Notes under the pieces: generated by a model
What the model saw: the letters and a program-made list of their open reading frames with translations, nothing else
Told to the model about the DNA's origin: nothing
Database searches by the model: none
Shown here: positions 55,307-63,994 of the stretch, piece by piece
How the letters are laid out: each line of letters starts with the position of its first letter
Position numbering within the stretch: position 1 is the stretch's first letter
NCBI GenBank assembly: GCA_902794005.1
Contig: CADBFO010000002.1
Location: 45,762-109,761 of the forward strand
Source of the DNA: an uncultured Bacteroidia bacterium
GTDB lineage: Bacteria; Bacteroidota; Bacteroidia; Bacteroidales; UBA932
Direction of reading: 5' to 3'
Length of the DNA: 64,000 nt
Made by a program: the position numbers and the translations under genes

Positions 55307-56483
55307 TTTTAAAATTGATAAAACCGGCTATGAATCTTTGCATTGCGTCCAGCAGACGGGTCCGGGGGCAGGCGATGTTCAGGCGCATGAAGCCTTCCCC
55401 GGCGGCTCCGTACATGGAACCCGGGCTCAGGGTGAGCTGCACTTTTTCCTGCAGATATTTCCCGAAGCGCTCGCTGAAACCGTCCAGGGGCTCCCCGGGC
55501 TTGAGGGCGGCGCGGCAGTCCAGCCACATGAGGTAGGTCCCTTCCAGCGGGGGCATGTTCACCTGGGGAAGTTCGTCCTCCAGGAAACAGGAAACGGTGC
55601 GGGCATTGTGGAAAAGGTATTCCCTCAGCCGGTCCAGCCAGGCCCCTCCCTCGTCGTAGGCCGCCATGAGAGCCGTGACGCCGAACACGTTCACGTCGCA
55701 GCACTCGTTGTCGTTGATGGCGCGGTCCATCCTGGCCAGGATGCCGGGATCTTTCGCATAGATGTTCGCAATCTGGATGCCTGCGATGTTGAAGGCCTTG
55801 GTGGGGGAGATGCACGAGACCGAATTCACCACGAATTCTTCCGGCAGGGTGGCCCAGGGGGTATAGTCATGGCCGGGGAAAGTGAGCTCGCCGTGAATCT
55901 CGTCGGAAATGACGAACACATTGTTGCGGCGGCAGATTTCGGCCATCAGGAGCAGTTCCTCGCGGGTCCAGACGCGTCCCACGGGGTTGTGGGGGTTGCA
56001 CAGCAGCAGCACCCGTGCCTCGGCCGATTTCTTCTCGAAGTCGTCCCAGTCCACGATGTAGCGCTTGCCGTCGAATCTGAGCGGGTTGTCCAGCTGGACG
56101 CACTTGTTGTTGCGGATGGCGGGGAAGAAGGCGTTGTAGCACGGTGTCATCACCATCACCTTGTCGCCGGGCTTCGTCATGGCCTTGATGGCGGCGCTGT
56201 ACGCGGCGATGACGCCCGTGGTGGGCACAATGTTTTCCCGGCCGATCCCCTCCCAGTCGTGGCGGGTTTCAAACCATCGGCCGATGGAACGGTAATATTC
56301 GTCCGGAACCAGTTCATAGCCGAAGACGCCGTGGTCCAGCCGCTTTTGCAGCGCCTGCCGGATCTCCGGGGCCGTCTTGAAGTCCATATCGGCCACCCAT
56401 AGCGGCAGCGTCCCGGGATACAGGTCCCATTTGACGCTGTCCGTACCCCGGCGGTCCGGGCAAAGGTCGAAATTGTATATCAT
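55299..56483 (-). CDS. PatB/MalY-type aminotransferase, putative C-S lyase
   Basis: 394 residues, fold-type I PLP enzyme: LWVADMDFKTAPEI (N-terminal), GVFGYE, CNPHNPVGRVWTREEL and the PLP lysine in SPTKAFNIAG, then NIACPRTRL (carboxylate-binding Arg). Family members cleave cystathionine or cysteine conjugates to homocysteine, pyruvate and ammonia, or transaminate. Cytoplasmic. It heads the yfhM-pbpC operon by overlap, an unusual metabolic partner that may be coincidental. No promoter box is visible directly upstream; a palindromic element fills the start of the upstream gap. Confidence 0.9.
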   Translation of the reverse strand: MIYNFDLCPDRRGTDSVKWDLYPGTLPLWVADMDFKTAPEIRQALQKRLDHGVFGYELVPDEYYRSIGRWFETRHDWEGIGRENIVPTTGVIAAYSAAIKAMTKPGDKVMVMTPCYNAFFPAIRNNKCVQLDNPLRFDGKRYIVDWDDFEKKSAEARVLLLCNPHNPVGRVWTREELLLMAEICRRNNVFVISDEIHGELTFPGHDYTPWATLPEEFVVNSVSCISPTKAFNIAGIQIANIYAKDPGILARMDRAINDNECCDVNVFGVTALMAAYDEGGAWLDRLREYLFHNARTVSCFLEDELPQVNMPPLEGTYLMWLDCRAALKPGEPLDGFSERFGKYLQEKVQLTLSPGSMYGAAGEGFMRLNIACPRTRLLDAMQRFIAGFINFKNA

Positions 56484-56485
56484 GG

Positions 56486-56592
56486 CGTGATTGGTAAGTG
56501 TTTCAGTATAAGTGCTTTACGCTAAGTTCTCTGCGCTGTTTGCGCAGAGGATTTTACGTAAGTTGTTGATTGTCGGCTACTTGGTTGTCAGC
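56486..56592. repeat. Palindromic element copy 4
   Basis: Core CTCTGCGC (56529-56536), loop TGTTT, GCGCAGAG (56542-56549); the left arm is slightly diverged (AAGTTCTCT). The right arm runs into the DUF3737 gene and supplies its final codons and stop. Confidence 0.75.
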
Positions 56593-57429
56593 GCTAATCT
56601 GGCAGTCGCCGGGGGCTTTGATGTTTTCGTCCAGGATAATCTGGCCGATGGAGCCGGCGTGGATGGCTCCGGAGCGGGGATTCTTCACGGAGACGATGTG
56701 GCCGTTGACCGTGGCTTTCACGGACGAGTACTCGAAGGCAAGGTCGGCGTCGGGTTCGAAGATGCAGTCTTCGAGGACCAGGTTCTCGCAGTAGCACAGG
56801 GGCTGCGTTCCGCCGATGCGGCAGCGCACCAGGCGCAGGTTCTTGGCATACCAGGCCAGGAATTCGCCGTTGATGACGGAGTCATAGACCGTGATGTTCT
56901 CGCTCTCCCAGAAGGCGTCTTTGGTCTGGAGGTTGGCATTGCGGATGACGGCGTTCTTCACATACTGGAAGGAGTAGTTCCCGTGCAGTTCGTATCCGTC
57001 GATGTCGATGTTCTCGCTGTGCATGAAGATGTAGTTGGCATCGGCCGTATAGACGTTGCGGAGCTTGATGTCGGAGCAGTCCCAGAAGGTTTCCTGGGCC
57101 ATGGGCATTTTCACGTTCTCCAGATACACATCCGAGATGCGGCGGAACATTTTGGGGGCTTCCACCAGGGTGTCGTACATCTTGCAGCCCCGGCTGTACC
57201 ACAGCGCGGCGCGGGCCCCTTCGCGGAAAATGCTGTCGCGTACGGTGAATCCGTCGCATTCCCAGAAGGGATATTTTCCGTTGAATTCGCAGTTGACGGC
57301 CTCAATGTCAGCACCTTCCTTCAGGGAAGACTCTCCGGGGCCGATTTTCACATTCTCCAGCCGGAGTCCGTTTTTTTCACAGTACAGGGGTCTCTCCCCC
57401 TCGAAATATTGGTCTTTGATGGTTTTCAT
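56554..57429 (-). CDS. DUF3737 family beta-helix protein
   Basis: 291 residues from ATG 57429, just behind a promoter box; an upstream ATG is inside the promoter. Repeating short strands of the form xENVxIxxxxF suggest a right-handed beta helix throughout, with EGERPLYCEKNGLRLENV, FRRISDVYLENV and AFEYSSV typical of DUF3737. Function unknown; no signal peptide, so cytoplasmic. The last about twelve codons (SADNQVADNQQLT end) fall in a palindromic element, so the native C-terminus may have been replaced. Predicted leaderless. Confidence 0.88.
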   Translation of the reverse strand: MKTIKDQYFEGERPLYCEKNGLRLENVKIGPGESSLKEGADIEAVNCEFNGKYPFWECDGFTVRDSIFREGARAALWYSRGCKMYDTLVEAPKMFRRISDVYLENVKMPMAQETFWDCSDIKLRNVYTADANYIFMHSENIDIDGYELHGNYSFQYVKNAVIRNANLQTKDAFWESENITVYDSVINGEFLAWYAKNLRLVRCRIGGTQPLCYCENLVLEDCIFEPDADLAFEYSSVKATVNGHIVSVKNPRSGAIHAGSIGQIILDENIKAPGDCQISADNQVADNQQLT

Positions 57430-57435
57430 AATATG

Positions 57436-57466
57436 CAAAGATAGCAAAAGATACCGAACCGGCAAA
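57436..57466 (-). promoter_or_regulatory. Complete -33/-7 promoter, near-leaderless, of DUF3737
   Basis: Minus strand TTTG (57466-57463), 19-nt spacer, TATCTTTG (57443-57436), then 6 nt to ATG 57429. Confidence 0.65.
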
Positions 57467-57494
57467 GCCTGCCAAATTGTCAGTCCGGGCCGAT

Positions 57495-57510
57495 TGGCAC
57501 GGCTGTTGAT
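57495..57510 (+). promoter_or_regulatory. Sigma-54-like promoter of groES-groEL
   Basis: TGGCACGGCTGTTGAT matches the -24/-12 consensus TGGCACG-N4-TTGCW with one mismatch (TTGAT for TTGCW); the 10-nt distance between GG and the GC position is correct. Transcription would start near 57521. No TAnnTTTG box or CIRCE element was seen upstream of groES. Confidence 0.45.
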
Positions 57511-57530
57511 TTAATGTCAGCCGTCCGCTT

Positions 57531-57577
57531 GTCATTCCGAGCGCAGCTCTGTCATTCTGAGCGCATCGAAGAATCTC
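57531..57577 (+). repeat. Two tandem GTCATTCTGAGCG-type repeats
   Basis: GTCATTCCGAGCGCAGCTCT (57531-57550) is directly followed by GTCATTCTGAGCGCATCGAA plus GAATCTC (57551-57577), inside the predicted groES leader. Confidence 0.75.
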
Positions 57578-57616
57578 ATCGGCACAAACAAAAACAAACT
57601 TAAAACACTAGATATT

Positions 57617-57882
57617 ATGCTGAAACCGTTAGGAACAAGAGTGGTGATCGAGCCCAACGAGGCCGAGACCATGACCGCCGGGGGCCTTTACATCCCGGAC
57701 AATGCCAAGGAGAAACCGCAGCAGGGCGTCATCGTGGCCGTGGGCCCGGGTGCCAAGGACGAACCCATGGAAGTGAAAACGGGCGAGACCGTTCTCTATG
57801 GCAAGTACGCCGGCACCGAGGTAAGCGTGGACGGCAAGAAATACCTCATCGTAAAGCAGTCCGATATTTTAGCAATTCTGTA

Positions 57883-57883
<1 letters not shown>
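57617..57883 (+). CDS. groES: Co-chaperonin GroES
   Basis: 88 residues, full length for the Bacteroidota form. [15 protein letters not shown], the mobile loop region (about 17-30), and the C-terminal [18 protein letters not shown] are diagnostic. Forms the seven-fold lid on GroEL in the cytoplasm. groEL follows after a 78-nt gap occupied by two inverted GTCATTC-type repeats. Confidence 0.97.
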
Positions 57884-59583
<1,700 letters not shown>

Positions 59584-59584
<1 letters not shown>

Positions 59585-59693
59585 GGTGGCCGCTAACTCC
59601 CTGATACACAGTATTTTGCATATAATCCTCTGCGCTTTTTGCGCAGAGGATTTTGCGTAAGTGGCTCAGTTTCAGTCGCTTATTTGCCACCCC
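59584..59693. repeat. Palindromic element copy 5
   Basis: Starts GGGTGGCC on the last base of the groEL stop and ends GCCACCCC; core 59622-59652 with TTTTT loop. At 110 bp this is the cleanest copy. Confidence 0.85.
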
Positions 59694-59764
59694 ACGCCAC
59701 CCCCCCCGCCGCCCCCACGCCCCCCCCACGCCCCCACGCCACCCCTACACCCCGGCCGCCCGGC
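59694..59764 (+). other. C-rich, slippage-prone tract
   Basis: About 70 bp of C-rich sequence on the plus strand with irregular CCCACGCC units, including two runs of eight C (59700-59707 starting just before, and 59720-59727). The complementary strand is G-rich. It lies just upstream of the GH2 promoter. Confidence 0.7.
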
Positions 59765-59777
59765 GTGTAAAAGAGAA

Positions 59778-59809
59778 TTTGGAGAGGATGCAAAAAAACG
59801 TTATTTTTG
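59778..59809 (+). promoter_or_regulatory. Complete -33/-7 promoter of the second GH2
   Basis: TTTG (59778-59781), 20-nt spacer, TATTTTTG (59802-59809), 15 nt before the ATG at 59825. Confidence 0.7.
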
Positions 59810-59824
59810 TAAAAAGTATTTACT

Positions 59825-61657
59825 ATGAAACGGATAGTATCGTTTTCCCTGTTGCTGGCCCTTTTTGCCTGCACGCAAAAGTCGGAAGAAACCACGATTA
59901 CCTGGGCTCCTCTCCAGGACCATATTCAAAGCCGCTGGGCGGCCGATGTGGACCCTCTGAACCCGCTCCCGGAATACCCTCGTCCGCAACTCCAGCGTAC
60001 AGACTGGCAGTCGCTCAACGGCCTGTGGAACTATGCCATCGGCCCCAAGGACGGGGAACAGCCGGCCGCGGAAGGGCAGATTCTGGTCCCCTTCGCCCTG
60101 GAAAGCGCCCTTTCCGGCGTGGGTAAGCACATAACCGCAGACGAGGCTCTGTGGTACACCACTGCTTTCACGGTGCCCCGCAAGTGGAAGAAGCAGCAAA
60201 TCTGGCTTCATTTCCAGGCGGTGGACTGGAGTGCCGAGGTGTGGGTGAACGGACAAAGGGCCGGTATCCATACCGGCGGCTATACGGCCTTCTCCTTCAA
60301 TATCACCCCTTATCTGGTAAAAGGAAAGCAGCAGCTTGTGGTGAAGGTGCTGGATGCCACCGACAACTACGAGCAGCCCCGCGGCAAGCAGGTTACCAAC
60401 CCGAGTGGTATCTGGTACACGGCCGTGAGCGGCATTTGGCAGAGCGTGTGGCTGGAGCCTACTCCCGCCGAAACCCGTATCACCAACTATTACGCCGTGG
60501 CCGAAAATGACGCCACCTCCTTCAACGTGTGTCCGCTGGTGGAGAATCCCCGGGAAGGGGATGTCGTTGACATCCGTCTTCTGTCCGGCGGCAAGGCCCT
60601 GGCCCAGGCTTCCGTTCCGGCGGGACAGTCGGCCGTCCTTTCCCCCGGGCAGCCCCGTCAGTGGTCGCCGGAAGATCCGTTCCTCTACGACCTCGAGTTC
60701 ACCGTGCTGCGCAAGGGCAAGGCCATCGACAAAGTGCAGGGCTACGCCGCCCTCCGCGAAGTGAAGGAAGTGCTGGACGATGCCGGCCACAAGCGCCTGA
60801 GCCTCAATGGAAAACCGTACTTCCAGTTTGGTCCGCTGGACCAGGGCTGGTGGCCCGACGGCCTTTACACCGCCCCTACGGACGAGGCGCTCCGTTACGA
60901 TATCGAGCAAACCAAGGCCTTCGGCTTCAACATGATCCGCAAGCACATCAAGGTGGAACCGGCCCGCTGGTACTATTGGTGTGACAAGCTGGGCATCCTG
61001 GTATGGCAGGACATGCCCAACATCGGCGGATGCCGCGGCCACTGGGAACAGTTCACCTGGGCCAAGCCCGAGCATGATTCGCCGCTCACGGAATCGGCCA
61101 AGAAAACCTATTACAAGGAGTGGGGGGAAATTCTGAACCAGCAGCAGGTGTTCCCTTGCATCGTGGTCTGGGTGCCCTTCAACGAGGCCTGGTCCCAGTT
61201 TGACACCTATGACGTGGTGGCCTTCACCAAAAAGGCCGATCCTACCCGCCTCATCAATTCCGCCTCCGGCGGCAATTGCTATCCGGAATGCGGCGATATC
61301 TTCGACAGCCACAATTATCCCAACCCGAAGATGAAGTTCACCTCCGAGGGCAGGCAAATCGACGTGCTGGGCGAATTCGGCGGCATCGGCTGGCCGGTGG
61401 AAGGCCATCTGTGGCAGCCGGACCGCAACTGGGGTTATGTCAAGTTCGCGAGCGGCGAAGATGTCCTGGAGCAGTATCGTATTTATGCCAAGGAACTGAA
61501 AGAGAGCATCGCCGGCGGCGTGAGCGCGGCTGTTTATACCCAGACCACCGACGTGGAAGGCGAGGTGAACGGCTTCATGACCTACGACCGCGAAGTGACC
61601 AAGATGCCGGTGGCGGAGCTGTACAAGATTAACCGAGAAGTGATAGAGGCGCTATGA
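59825..61657 (+). CDS. GH2 family glycoside hydrolase, lipoprotein
   Basis: 610 residues, lipobox LFAC (Cys16), shorter than LacZ. Sugar-binding domain (about 60-220), immunoglobulin-like domain, TIM barrel with acid/base Glu in PFNEAWSQFDT and nucleophile Glu in LGEFGGIGW. This subgroup of GH2 in Bacteroidota has mixed or undefined specificity (beta-galactosidase, glucuronidase or mannosidase-like); I cannot choose. Membrane-anchored. The start of a small secreted protein overlaps its stop (ATGA), so the two form an operon away from the N-glycan locus. Confidence 0.88.
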   Translation: MKRIVSFSLLLALFACTQKSEETTITWAPLQDHIQSRWAADVDPLNPLPEYPRPQLQRTDWQSLNGLWNYAIGPKDGEQPAAEGQILVPFALESALSGVGKHITADEALWYTTAFTVPRKWKKQQIWLHFQAVDWSAEVWVNGQRAGIHTGGYTAFSFNITPYLVKGKQQLVVKVLDATDNYEQPRGKQVTNPSGIWYTAVSGIWQSVWLEPTPAETRITNYYAVAENDATSFNVCPLVENPREGDVVDIRLLSGGKALAQASVPAGQSAVLSPGQPRQWSPEDPFLYDLEFTVLRKGKAIDKVQGYAALREVKEVLDDAGHKRLSLNGKPYFQFGPLDQGWWPDGLYTAPTDEALRYDIEQTKAFGFNMIRKHIKVEPARWYYWCDKLGILVWQDMPNIGGCRGHWEQFTWAKPEHDSPLTESAKKTYYKEWGEILNQQQVFPCIVVWVPFNEAWSQFDTYDVVAFTKKADPTRLINSASGGNCYPECGDIFDSHNYPNPKMKFTSEGRQIDVLGEFGGIGWPVEGHLWQPDRNWGYVKFASGEDVLEQYRIYAKELKESIAGGVSAAVYTQTTDVEGEVNGFMTYDREVTKMPVAELYKINREVIEAL

Positions 61658-62040
61658 AAAAGCTGCTTCTGAGCCTGGCTCTTCTGCTGGGCTTTGCGTG
61701 CGCGCATGCGCAGGAAATCAAGATAGGGGAGGAGATTCCCGTCGCCGCGGCCGATATCCTGCGCCCCCGTCTGGTGCAGATGCTGGAGGCGGGCGGCGTG
61801 GCCGATGTCCCGCTGGAGGTGTCGGCCCGCATTGTCCGGAAAATGGAAACGCCCGGCTCTATGGCGCAAGTGGCCCTGAACATCATCCTGGAACTCCGCT
61901 CCGGTAGTGTGTCGGAAGAATTCCCCCTGAAGGGGGTGGGCGAAACCGAGGCCGATGCCTGGCAGCGCGCCATGAAGCAGTTCCTGCCCAAGGGGAAAGC
62001 GGTTCAGGCGTTTATCGACAAGATTAAGGATTCCGAGTGA
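61654..62040 (+). CDS. Small secreted protein of unknown function
   Basis: 128 residues with a signal peptide (cleavage after AHAQ, about 20). The mature part is alpha/beta with ILRPRLVQMLEAGGVAD and MAQVALNIILELRSGSV, reminiscent of a small dodecin- or lipid-binding-like fold but without a match I can name. Start overlaps the GH2 stop by 4 nt, so it is co-translated with that enzyme; a role in the same periplasmic process is likely but unproven. Confidence 0.75.
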   Translation: MKKLLLSLALLLGFACAHAQEIKIGEEIPVAAADILRPRLVQMLEAGGVADVPLEVSARIVRKMETPGSMAQVALNIILELRSGSVSEEFPLKGVGETEADAWQRAMKQFLPKGKAVQAFIDKIKDSE

Positions 62041-62100
62041 GATGTTTCCTGCATATCTTGGCTGCGGCCTGGACCTGGTTGTTCGTTTCCGTTTCGGGGC

Positions 62101-62152
62101 AGGCGTTGAAGTTGCCTGGCCGGATGAGGCGTTGAAGCTGCCTGGTCGGGTA
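62101..62152 (+). repeat. Two 26-bp direct repeats
   Basis: AGGCGTTGAAGTTGCCTGGC... and AGGCGTTGAAGCTGCCTGGT..., two adjacent units of 26 bp differing at a few positions. Part of the 62.04-62.75 kb gap, which also holds palindromic element copy 6 and a structured RNA candidate. Confidence 0.6.
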
Positions 62153-62216
62153 GTCTGTTGGACAAGCATGATTAGGAAGTTGTATGCGGCCACCTTGGCG
62201 GGATGTGGCAAAAACG

Positions 62217-62324
62217 AGTGGCAAGTAAACAACTACAGCCCAGCGAGTTATGGAAAATCCTCTGCGCTTTTTGCGCAGAGGATTATGCGTAATCGGCTGA
62301 TTATGAGTAGGTTTGCTGCCACCC
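62217..62324. repeat. Palindromic element copy 6
   Basis: Core 62256-62284 (12-bp perfect arms, TTTTT loop); ends AGTGGCAA and CTGCCACCC. Confidence 0.85.
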
Positions 62325-62415
62325 TAGTTTGCGCATTATGCGTATATTGGCGGAACTGTCAATGGTGACAGGATTTAAAACCAATTTTTAAGAGCCCTTT
62401 CCAGTACCGATTACT

Positions 62416-62566
62416 TCTCTCCCATGCACCCGGTTTTCAGGGTTGACGACCGATATCTGGTCATCCGCTATCCCGGCTGCTGGTCCGCAGGTTTCTCGCG
62501 GTGGTCGGCCGTCGATACTTTTTTTCTTCATTGTGGTCTGTCCGGAAACATGGGTGCAGGGAGAGA
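62416..62566. ncRNA. Candidate structured RNA
   Basis: TCTCTCCC (62416-62423), a bulged A, then TGCACCC (62425-62431) pair with GGGTGCA (62552-62558) and GGGAGAGA (62559-62566): a 15-bp helix with one bulge closing a 120-nt domain. Inside on the plus strand GACGACCG pairs with CGGCCGTC (one mismatch) and is followed by T7. Strand and identity are uncertain. Overlapping small frames of 60-75 codons exist on both strands but look like by-products. No Rfam family was recognised with confidence. Confidence 0.4.
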
Positions 62567-62638
62567 TATTTTTCATCTGGTGCGCGAAACAAATCCCTTG
62601 TTCACCAAAATCACCATCTCCCTTCCGTAGCGCTACAG

Positions 62639-62659
62639 GCCGGTTTTTCCACCGGCCGG
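62639..62659. other. GC-rich hairpin
   Basis: GGCCGG and CCGGCC flank TTTTTCCA; a strong 6-bp stem without a T-run on either strand. Lies between the RNA candidate and the thioredoxin promoter. Confidence 0.5.
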
Positions 62660-62691
62660 GGCGTTGACCGTTAGATATTTTCCAATGGAAA

Positions 62692-62723
62692 TTTGTTACT
62701 TTGGAAAAGATGTGTTATCTTTG
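62692..62723 (+). promoter_or_regulatory. Complete -33/-7 promoter of the thioredoxin gene
   Basis: TTTG (62692-62695), 20-nt spacer, TATCTTTG (62716-62723), 23 nt before ATG 62747. Confidence 0.7.
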
Positions 62724-62746
62724 CATCGGAAAAACAATAATGATTT

Positions 62747-63220
62747 ATGAAAAAGGCAGTTATTATTAGTATTGCTGTGCTGTTTGGGGGGCTTGGCAGC
62801 CTTCTGTTGGCTTCCTTCGCGGTACAGGCCGGCACCAAAACAGTTCTTGTTCAAAACGACGAAACCATGAAAACCATCCATCTCACAAAAACAGACTTCT
62901 TCAAGAAAGTCGCCGACCTTGAAAACAATCCCAAGGAATGGAAATACCTGGGAGACAAGCCTGCCGTCATCGATTTTTATGCCGACTGGTGCGGTCCCTG
63001 CAAGAGGGTTGCGCCCATCCTGGAAGAGTTGGCCGGAGAATACGCCGGCCGGGTTTACATCTACAAAGTAAACGTGGACCAGGAGAGAGAACTTGCCGGC
63101 ATGTTCGGCATCCGTTCCATTCCCACCCTTCTTTTCATCCCCATGGAGGGGGATCCGAAATCGGCCCTGGGAGCCATGTCCAAGGCGGATCTGAAAGCGC
63201 GCATTGAAGAAATCCTGTAA
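62747..63220 (+). CDS. Membrane-anchored or exported thioredoxin
   Basis: 157 residues. An N-terminal hydrophobic segment (4-28) acts as signal or anchor, then a complete thioredoxin fold: active site WCGPC (Cys82, Cys85), FYADWCGPCKRVAP and the cis-Pro in RSIPTLLF. An internal Met at 41 begins MKTIHLTKTDFF, similar to cytoplasmic thioredoxins, so a shorter form is conceivable. It would reduce disulfides in the periplasm or on the inner membrane. The marR gene begins directly after its stop, suggesting co-regulation. Confidence 0.9.
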   Translation: MKKAVIISIAVLFGGLGSLLLASFAVQAGTKTVLVQNDETMKTIHLTKTDFFKKVADLENNPKEWKYLGDKPAVIDFYADWCGPCKRVAPILEELAGEYAGRVYIYKVNVDQERELAGMFGIRSIPTLLFIPMEGDPKSALGAMSKADLKARIEEIL

Positions 63221-63574
63221 ATGAACAAGCGTGCGCTTTGTGTCGTTCGGGAGGCCTTCCGGCAAATGGAGGCTTTCCAGACCGCATTCAGCGGGCGCTT
63301 CGGCTTGGATTTGAGCCAGGCGCTCGTTTTGTGTGCGCTGCGGGAGCAGCCGGGTATCGGCCCGGGAGACGTGGCCGGCCGTCTTGGGCTCAAGGCTTCG
63401 CATACGTCCAAGCTGCTGGGAAAAATGGAGGAAAGGAACCTCATCCGGCGGAGCCTGTGCAAGGACGATCTCCGCTGCATGAAATTTTCCCTCACCAAGG
63501 AGGGGGAATGCCTGCTCCGCGAAATCGAGGCGGAGAATCTCGAAATTCCGGAATTCGTTCTGAATTTGCTGTGA
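63221..63574 (+). CDS. MarR-family transcriptional regulator
   Basis: 117 residues, slightly short of the usual 140. Winged-helix core: LSQALVLCALREQPGIGPGDVAGRLGLKASHTSKLLGKMEERNLIRR and the wing with KFSLTKEG. N-terminal helix has a single Cys at 7 and another at 37 that could sense redox, a plausible match to the thioredoxin upstream. Starts at the base after the thioredoxin stop. Confidence 0.85.
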   Translation: MNKRALCVVREAFRQMEAFQTAFSGRFGLDLSQALVLCALREQPGIGPGDVAGRLGLKASHTSKLLGKMEERNLIRRSLCKDDLRCMKFSLTKEGECLLREIEAENLEIPEFVLNLL

Positions 63575-63808
63575 TTCGGGGGGCTTCCTTGCCGCGTTGA
63601 CGCCTGGAGTGCCGTGGAGTGGCGATTTCGTGTCAACGTGGCAGCTTTTACGGGCATTTCGGGGGGCTTCCTTGCCGCGTTGACGCTTGGAGTGCCGTGG
63701 AGTGGTGATTTTGTGTCGACGCGGCAGCTTTAACGGGCATTTCGGGGGGCTTCCTTGCCGCGTTGACGCCCGGAGTGCCGTGGAATGGTGATTTTGTGTC
63801 GACGCGGC
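63575..63808. repeat. Three tandem 83-bp hairpin units, arm type CCGCGTTGAC
   Basis: Units begin TTCGGGGGG at 63575, 63658 and 63741 (period exactly 83); the third is cut short after its right arm. Each has TTGCCGCGTTGAC and a matching GTCRACGYGGCA arm, loop of about 30 nt containing AGTGCCGTGGA and GATTTYGTG. Same design as 15949-16083, with different arms. Confidence 0.85.
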
Positions 63809-63875
63809 AAAGTAATTGAGGGATTGTGCGTTACGGGGCGGCTGTAAAAAAAGTTCAAAAAAAGTCCGAAAAAAA

Positions 63876-63906
63876 TTTGTCAGTTTGAAAAAAGGTAGTA
63901 CCTTCC
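63876..63906 (+). promoter_or_regulatory. Promoter reading off the window end
   Basis: TTTG (63876-63879), 19-nt spacer, TACCTTCC (63899-63906; six of eight consensus positions), preceded by A-rich sequence as at strong rRNA-type promoters. Confidence 0.5.
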
Positions 63907-63910
63907 CGTG

Positions 63911-63994
63911 TTTGACACTTATGATTTACTGATTTGCCGATAATAATGGGCCACAGACCGCTGTATGGGCGATTTGTGGCCTTTCTATTTTTTC
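63911..63994 (+). ncRNA. Possible short RNA or attenuated leader
   Basis: About 80 nt downstream of the promoter, GGCCACA (63949-63955) pairs with TGTGGCC (63975-63981), followed by a T-rich tail (TTTCTATTTTTT). No open reading frame fits. It may be a small RNA, or a leader attenuator of a gene beyond the window. Confidence 0.35.

Noticed and set aside
50021-55312. A 1763-codon open frame on the plus strand opposite the thioester A2M gene
   Set aside because: Mirror of the real gene caused by high GC at third codon positions; composition is Gly/His/Val/Leu-rich without any recognisable domain, while the minus strand has a signal peptide, A2M domains and CGEQ.
62388-62667. Frames of 62-74 codons on both strands before the thioredoxin gene
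   Set aside because: They overlap one another and the long-range helix; an RNA explains the region better.
63575-63808. CRISPR array for the 83-bp tandem units
   Set aside because: Whole units are near-identical including the loop, there are no unique spacers, and no cas gene is near.
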